This document shows, in pieces, positions 57,661 through 64,000 of a stretch of DNA of 64,000 nucleotides. Numbering within the stretch: position 1 is the stretch's first letter; the number at the start of each line of letters is the position of its first letter. The DNA lies in assembly GCA_963969345.1 (NCBI GenBank), contig OZ017768.1, positions 10,704,193-10,768,192 of the forward strand, in the 5' to 3' direction. Origin of the DNA: Turbatrix aceti (lineage: Eukaryota > Nematoda > Chromadorea > Rhabditida > Panagrolaimidae). Under the pieces are notes generated by a model, which saw only the letters and a program-made list of their open reading frames with translations, was not told the DNA's origin and did not search any database. The translations under genes were made by a program, and so were the position numbers.

Positions 57661-58185
57661 CCAAGGTGTTGCATCGCGCTCCCGAGCGCGGGCGGAGCGG
57701 AATGATTCGAAAGCGGGCGCTCAATGTAGCTTCCGCTCATCCAAAAAGTTGAGCGGCCGCTCACGAGAGCGGACGCTCAAAAAAAAAAGTTGGGCGGCCG
57801 CTCTCGAGAGCGGCCGCTTCCGCTCCCGAGAGCGGTGCTCTGGAAATCATCCGCTTTTATAAGCGTTGCTCTGGAAATCACCTCAAATGAATGATTTTGC
57901 GGAATACTTATGCAAAAAATCTTGATTCCTCAACAGAAAATTTCATGGATTGCTTATTTTCAGTGAAAAAAATATAAGCGTCCGCTTATTCCTTGAAATC
58001 TGACTTGGGCGGCCGCCCTCGAGAGCGGCCGCTCCCGCTCCCGAGAGCGGGTGAGCGGCCGCTACATCCTGAGCGTGAGCGGGCGCTCACGAGAGCGGCC
58101 GCTATTCAAATTCATTGAGCGGCCCGCTCAAGTCCGTGAGCGAGCCGCCCGCGCGAGCATGAGCGAGCGCGATGCAACACCTTGG
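57661..58185. mobile_element. 525-bp non-autonomous inverted-repeat element (MITE-like)
   Basis: The ends are perfect 21-bp inverted repeats beginning CCAAGGTGTTGCATCGCG at 57661, with the complementary end at 58165-58185. The hexamer ACTGGG directly flanks both sides (57655-57660 and 58186-58191), a target-site duplication. The inside is made of GAGCGGCCGCTC-type palindromes near both ends and an AT-rich core with ATAAGCGTCCGCTTAT. There is no coding capacity for a transposase. The near-perfect ends and duplication suggest a fairly recent insertion, into the last part of the Tribbles gene. Confidence 0.9.
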
Positions 58186-59194
58186 ACTGGGCATCAATCC
58201 AGTTTTCCAGTTCAACAACTGTTGTACGTTTTTCTGGATTGATGGCAAGGCACATGTTAACCAATGTTTTTGCCTCTTCTAAAACCTCGTCGGGAAATGC
58301 GCTGTACTGACATTGTTGCACTTTTGTCATAAAACCTTGGGGGTCTTTGTCGACGAAAGGATATTTTCCAACAAAAACGCGGTATATAAACACGCCGAAT
58401 GCCCAGACATCCGTCGTGGCGCCGTCGTATTTTTCTGGCTGGCGGAACATTTCAGGCGCCCAAAAAGGCGTGAAACGGTGACGACCATTGACGTCTGACG
58501 AATCGGATAAAAACAATTCAAATGGGTTATGCAGTCTGATTTCGGTTCTGAATATTTTGATTTTTTTAAATACTCCGATATTATTAAACAAATTTTGTTA
58601 AACTTACGGAGAAGATTGCTTTGAGCATTGAACAAACTTTTGTAGTTTGCAATCCCGAAAATACAAGTAAACTTTGTGACAGAGCTTCATAAATTTGATA
58701 ATTTTCTGGATGACTGTAATGTTTTCTGTCAAAGTCATTTTTGTATGTGTCGTGTGAAAAGAATCGCCACGCTCGGGAAGCAATAAAAATATTAACGGAT
58801 TTCTAGGCCTCCCATAGCTGTCACGAATGACTTTCGTGCCTTCCGGTATGACCATATTTCGGTAGGTGATAAACTCTACCAAGCTGTCACAGTATTTTTG
58901 AATACAGTTTACTCGTTCTGCTAAGTTGTAAAAACATTTCATGTAGTGGTCCGTCAGGTGAAGGCCTTGGTACATCTGCCCAGTGTCCAAGTCTTTGACA
59001 ATGTAATTTCTCGCACTTTGTGGTATCGCAGAGTACCGATTGTTGCAGAAATAATATCCATGATTGATAGTGTCGCCATTATTGAGGTTCTCATCATTAT
59101 TATTAATAAGGGTATTAGCTTCTTTTACTTGATTGGGTTGTTGCGATTGTTGTACATTCATGGAGTTAATCGGCGCCGAATTTGAATTATTCAT
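58112..59194 (-). CDS. nipi-3: Tribbles pseudokinase (NIPI-3/TRIB-like)
   Basis: Exon 1 (59194-58608) and exon 2 (58547-58112) join in phase 2 to 340 residues. An Asn/Gln-rich N-terminus precedes a kinase fold. The catalytic loop is FRDCKLQKFV (Asp181, Lys183), which matches the Tribbles loop LRDLKLRKFV. The metal-binding DFG is replaced (IRLHNPFEL), and the loop Asn is Lys186, so catalysis should be lost, as in Tribbles. WAPEM, DVWAFGVFIY and VGKYPFVDKDP complete the C-lobe. Tribbles proteins act as scaffolds for MAPK and C/EBP control; C. elegans NIPI-3 acts in immunity and development. Residues from 317 to the stop come from the inserted element, and no COP1-binding tail is seen. The start at MNNSNSAPIN is the first ATG of the open frame. 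Confidence 0.88.
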
Positions 59195-60387
59195 CAGCAA
59201 TACAAAAATTCGACAGTTTGAACTACAAAATAAATACTTATCACTGAAAAATTTACGTTAAAAAACGCTTTTAAGACCCCTCACGTAAGTTAAGCACCGA
59301 TTTCGCAAAACAGCAAAACCCCCTACTCCCGGGGTTATCCCAGGACTCTCACGTAAAATATAAGAAATACAACTACAATTTCGATATTTGAACAAAATCG
59401 ATGATATATGGAATATCAGTATGCTTATGATCTTATTATCAGTATGCTTGTTCTCAGGATGATAGTTTATTATTCCTCGTACACTCGTACAAAATCCATT
59501 ATACTACTATACAACAAAAGTCGAATTATTTATTAATTGAAAAGGACAGTAAATAAATAAAAAATAATCGCGTGTCTGGAAAGAAGAATTCAAGCTGCCT
59601 AAAAAACAAATTTTTATCAATTTGACAAAAAGAAGCTTACCGAATATCAGCTGGTTATTAATTAAATGATCCAACTGTTGGATCTCTGTTTTTTCATATT
59701 CAATATATATGTGCTTTGCGGCATATTATAAAATTAATATTGTCAATTATTATAACAGTTCTGTACTTCGTTTTCTATACTTACTGAGAAATGGTGAAAT
59801 AAATACATAAGTAAATAAATAAACATTTTCATAAATTTGGTGACCTTCAAAAGTAGATTCTTCCATTATTTAATTGTGCCATTAGGTATAGCCATATTCT
59901 GACGCGTTCTTCTAAATATTTTTTTATTTATTTTTTATTAAATAAAAAATAACGGATTTCTAGGCCTGCCATAGCTGTCACGAATGATTTTCGTGCCTTC
60001 CGGTATGACCATATTTCGGTAGGTGATAAACTCTACCAAGCTGTCACATATTTATATAATATGTAAACGAAGGATATAATATATTATATTTATATAATAC
60101 TTTTGATTGCGTTCCGTCATGTAAATAGCAATAAAAATTTTTACTGATGTTATTCTTTACACTTCAGCCCTGCGCCAAAATTAATGGTGCGTTGATTTAG
60201 CCTTTACAGTTTAATACAAAACATAATCATATTTTTTTACACTTGAATACAGTATATATATATATATATAAAATATATATGTATTACATACAATATATAC
60301 CTAACTTCCGGTCTAATGATAACTAACCACTGAGAAATGGTGAAATAATTATGTACATATGTACATATTTACTATATATATAGGCCC
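59195..60387. other. Tribbles upstream region, AT-rich with simple repeats
   Basis: Probable promoter of the Tribbles gene. It is very AT-rich, with TA dinucleotide runs (60250-60275) and TATATA stretches. Apart from the duplicated exon fragment at 59950-60048, nothing is recognised. Confidence 0.5.
59950..60048 (-). pseudogene. Duplicated 99-bp fragment of Tribbles exon 1
   Basis: This segment matches 58793-58891 (inside Tribbles exon 1, coding for the EFITYRNMVIPEG region) with two mismatches in 99 bp and in the same orientation, 1157 bp further upstream. It begins at TAACGGATTT and ends at CTGTCACA. It has no flanking coding sequence. It is a recent partial duplication. Confidence 0.9.
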
Positions 60388-60466
60388 AGCGATCATGTCA
60401 TCGATATCGATATTGTATATAAATATATTTATAAGATCAGCAATCATGTCATGGATATCGATATTG
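60388..60466. repeat. Two-copy direct repeat with GATATCGATAT
   Basis: A 28-bp unit, AGCGATCATGTCATCGATAT and following bases, occurs at 60388-60415 and again at 60439-60466 with two differences (period 51 bp). Function unknown. Confidence 0.6.
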
Positions 60467-63400
60467 ATATTTACTGATTTTGATATGCACTAAAAAAACT
60501 TTTCTTTTGAATAAGCTGACGACAACCAGTCATTAAGCCGACACGACACCATCGGTATAACACCGAGCCAGTGCTTCCATCGGCGTCAATCTCACGGTTA
60601 TCAGGATTGAGTTTGCTGTTTTCCTTTTTGTGATTGTTCACAAAAACCAAGAAATTTAAAAATATGTGTTTTCAGTTTATATATAATTTTATTTTCTCAC
60701 TTGGCAATAGAAAACACAGCAAGATTTAGCTGTGATAAATATGTATTTAAAGCAGGAAGTAAATCAATCGAAAAAATGTCGCCAGGAAGTAGGAAACCCA
60801 GCTTACGTTTGTTCCTATCAGAGTGTGTGCGTGCATTATCTCAAAGTTTTTATGGGAGAAGAGGGGTGATATCGGTGTCTGTAGCCGCAGTCTGATCTGC
60901 ACAACTTGTTGCTATTTATTTTATTGAAGGCCACAAAAAGCGTGTGAAACATTTTTTTGAATAAACCAGTTTACTTTTTCTGGCGAACACGAAAAATGAG
61001 GAAGAGATTTGCGGATATAAGACTGGACTGATTAGACTAGACTCCAAGTTTTTGCAGTTATCGCCAAGTTTTTGCAGTATAAATAGATTATAATCTCCAA
61101 GTTTTTGTTGTTTTTTTCAAATCGCAGGATCAGATAAAAAAACCGAAAATAAAAAAATCGTTCAATTTAGCGGAACGAACACTCTCGTGTCCCGCATCAA
61201 CCTGCATTCATTTGCGCATGGTTTTATCATCACCTTTACACATTAACTGGGGTCTTCTTTACGGGCTATTGCCAGGTGATTCGTGGTATTCCGGTATTGC
61301 AGTCGACCTTCACAAGTTACTTTGCACAAAAAAAGTTTCAACTAAAAAAAATTGCGGCATTTGTCCTACAGTTTTTTATTTCTGATAAATAATTATTAAT
61401 TTGAATCAAATGAAAAAATGGAAATGAAGAAGTGTGACTGCTTTTAGTGTTTTGAAAGGTAAAAAAGTGTGAAATGTATAGTTTGAAGCGTTTTTTGATT
61501 GTGGTCAGTTTTTTTGCACTGCTCAATGTTTGCATTCTGTTTACAAAATTTAAAAAAAAAGTTTAAAACGGCACTTTTAATTTAGTATTTATCAATGATG
61601 AAAAAGATACAACAATTTAAAAAACAAGTTTGTTATAGAGGTGCTATTTTATAATAAAAGCAAAATTTTGTAAAATAACGTCGTTGTTTTTTTATGTACA
61701 TTAAATTTCAGAAATTCATTGAAACCTATAAATTGTTCTTCATAAAGAATAAAAAATATCAATTTCTTCACTTTTTGACTGAAAAAAATATCAAAAGGTG
61801 AAGAAAGTGAAAAAAATCATCGGTTTTGTATTTTTTAACAGAAGATAGCTCTGAAATTAAAAACTCAACGATCAAGCACCCTAAGAACCTCTTATAGATT
61901 TTATCTTTTCAAAACATGGCGCATTCGAAAAAAACAGTTCACAACTCCGACAGTGTTGAATTTGTTTTTTTGGCCGTGTGAGTCTGTTTTCCACCGATTT
62001 TCACACTTAGATTGGAATTAACCCCTTTTTTTCAGACAAACAAACATGCTCCAGGGTCGCGCGTATTGTTGTCAAATTTTGTCGTCTTTCCTTTCTTACT
62101 TTTTTTGTGTGTGTGCGTGATACTTCATCATCTCCTCTAGACGGATACCCTTTCACATTGCCTAGGGCGACAATAATGAACGCAAAACCGCAGAACCGAC
62201 CTTTACAGTAAAAAAATCTAAATTTGTGTTTTAAATTTGTTTTTAGAATTTTGCAACATTTATCGACCCGACCGTAAATAAAAAGTTGCAATCCCTGATA
62301 TCCAAGTTTCAACCAGATCGCATCGGTCACAGTCGTTTTTTTCTGCGCATCAACCGACAAATGTAAATTGGTTCGGTTAATAGGATATTTAACCGGCTAG
62401 CTTTTTTTGTCAACTTGTAATTTATTTACGTTAATGGGCGATAAATGCATCGTAATCCAATTTGATTATCACAGCGGGATAAAAAATTTTAGACTAGAGG
62501 CATCGCTGAGAGATTGAGCAAACCGATCAACGTTTTAGAAGCTAAAAAAATGTAAACGAAAGAAAAAAGTTTTTTAGCGTTAATCTTTTCCAGTTATTAA
62601 TTTTTTAATTAGTATTTCATGCAAAATTTTATTTGTTGCATGCAACAAAGGTTTTGTGTTTATGAAAAAATCCAGACTCAATCAATGAAACTATTTAACA
62701 AATTTTACCACCTTTGATTATCTTAAAACTTTTTCAAACGATCACAGTTTTAAAAGTGTAAACAATTTCGGCCGGTTTTCGATAAACTGTGCTTTCATCG
62801 AAAACATAAAGTTTAGAATCTGTACAAGAATCTGTTGAACGTGTTTCACGTTTTTGTTAATCCAACATCAGCAGATAATTTCTGAAAACAGTTTTTCATT
62901 GGAACCAACAGAGCTCAGTTTTTTATACAAAATTTTCTAATTTTTGAACAAAAAAATTCTAAAATAATAAATGCAGTTTTTTCAAACATTGATCTCCAGC
63001 GGCAGTAACATTTTTTTTCCAAAAACAAACAGCCCAGAACGGTTTTTACAGGAAGCTGTATAACGCATTCCTTCTTGCTTGGTTTCCCACTTTTTTATGT
63101 GCTGTGTATTCTTTCTTATTTATTTTTTTGTGTGCATTTATGAACCGACAGGACAACACCGACAGGACAACATATTTTGTGGTACTATTATACTTCCTTT
63201 ATTGCCAACACCGCACGTGCGCGGCTTCTGCTTCGGTTATTGTCGCAACAGTGCCTGCGGAGAGGGGTGAAACATGCGTCTAGCGTCTTGTCATCCCCCT
63301 CCCCCTAAAAACAAACGGGTTTAACAAACGGTAAACGGGCATGAAATGAAAGGCCGTCAGCGAAAGTTGTAACATTACCCGAACCAACTGGACGGAGTAC

Positions 63401-63506
63401 TGAGACCGTTGGGTAGGTGGCGCCAGAAACGCCGTATTCAATATTTTTAAAACACAATAAGACAACAACTTGTGCTTCACTTTTGGTTGCCAGTAGTCAG
63501 ACAGCC
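60467..63506. other. AT-rich spacer upstream of the collagen gene
   Basis: About 3 kb without a recognised gene. Three copies of CCAAGTTTTTG(CAG) lie at about 61043-61110. The last part (63230-63500) is GC-richer and probably contains the collagen promoter and leader; no TATA box is clear. Confidence 0.45.
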
Positions 63507-63840
63507 ATGAGCAGCCGTAGTGGTGACAAGACGCCTCTTGGCGTATCCAAGAAATCGGATATCGTCTACGAGTTGGATCGTCTTCAGGAAGCCGAGTCTC
63601 TTCGCAAGCTTGCTTTCTTCGGAGTCTTCATTGCGACATGCGCCATTTTTGTGGGCATCATCGCGATCCCCGGTCTCTTTGCTTACCTGCAACGCGTGCA
63701 GGCTGCCCTACAGGTAGAGACTGATTACTGTAAGTCGGCTACCGGCACCCTGTGGAAGCAGTTCGGCAACGCTCAAGCAAGAAAGGGCCTTGTTCGCAAG
63801 GAAAGTGAGCCTGCTGCTGCTCTTGATGAACAACTTGTTT
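63507..63840 (+). CDS. Cuticle collagen, N-terminal exon (runs off the window)
   Basis: The first exon starts MSSRSGDKTPLGVSKKSD and ends at a GTAAGTC donor after 63840, in phase 1. Residues about 25-85 form the nematode cuticle collagen N-terminal domain: LRKLAFFGVFIATCAIFVGI is the signal-anchor segment, followed by VQAALQVETDYCKSATGTLWKQ with the conserved Cys and Leu-Trp. A basic stretch (ARKGLVRKE) stands where the subtilisin-like cleavage site is expected. The Gly-X-Y repeats should follow in the next exon, beyond the window (an acceptor TTATTTACAG is visible at about 63946). These collagens are secreted by the hypodermis to build the cuticle. Confidence 0.88.
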
Positions 63841-64000
63841 GTAAGTCATTTGATTATGTGTCCGCTCAATTAAAACAAAAATCTAAATTTTAATATTTTG
63901 TAAAGTTTGAAAAATATTACCACAGTTTTATATATTTATTTACAGTAAAAATTAAAAAAAAACGTTTGCATGGCATTGAAACACAGTTACTTCCCCCCAA

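Noticed and set aside
57661..58185. A transposase or other protein within the inverted-repeat element
   Set aside because: The element is too short and its frames are translations of GAGCGGCCGCTC palindromes.

Overview
The window is nuclear DNA of a nematode. The evidence is a nematode-type cuticle collagen N-terminus, an HRG-1-like heme transporter, an NHX-type Na+/H+ exchanger, a Tribbles (NIPI-3-like) pseudokinase, many 45-60 bp introns with GTAAGTTT donors and TTTTCAG acceptors, and start codons that lie a few bases after a TTTCAG acceptor, as expected for spliced-leader trans-splicing. Genes are GC-richer islands in AT-rich spacers. Genus cannot be fixed by reading alone.

Layout. 0.6-2.3 kb: decayed retrotransposon gag/protease fragment. 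3.7-6.5 kb: a 7TM receptor and a single-pass Ly6-like receptor protein. 6.7-8.4 kb: two tandem ubiquitin-L40 genes, the second strongly diverged. 10.2-10.8 kb: mitochondrial pyruvate carrier MPC1. 16.0-20.3 kb: Na+/H+ exchanger. 20.8-23.5 kb: succinate dehydrogenase flavoprotein. 24.6-26.8 kb: a BCNT/CFDP1 chromatin protein and an HRG-type heme transporter. 27.1-42.4 kb: most likely one RTEL1 helicase gene, whose harmonin-like C-terminus is separated from the helicase by an 11.3-kb intron that hosts a nested receptor-like gene and a fold-back element. 42.6-47.0 kb: FAM8A1 (RDD family), an unknown protein and a large secreted protein with a furin-like site. 54.9-57.0 kb: a TMCC-family coiled-coil membrane protein. 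57.7-59.2 kb: a Tribbles pseudokinase whose last codons are supplied by an inserted 525-bp inverted-repeat element. 63.5 kb to the end: the start of a cuticle collagen.

The genes are mostly unrelated housekeeping and membrane functions (energy metabolism: MPC1 and SDHA; ion and heme transport; genome maintenance: RTEL1; chromatin: CFDP1; ER quality control: FAM8A1; stress and kinase signalling: Tribbles). No single pathway cluster is evident. The notable features are structural: a short-interval bidirectional promoter (RTEL1/FAM8A1), tail-to-tail genes separated by 9 bp, a likely GC-AG intron, a repeat carrying a piece of an SDHA exon edge inside a neighbour's intron, an intact but radically altered ubiquitin, and a mobile element that has rewritten the end of a pseudokinase. 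All splice models were built by hand from reading phase and consensus sites; no transcript evidence was available.
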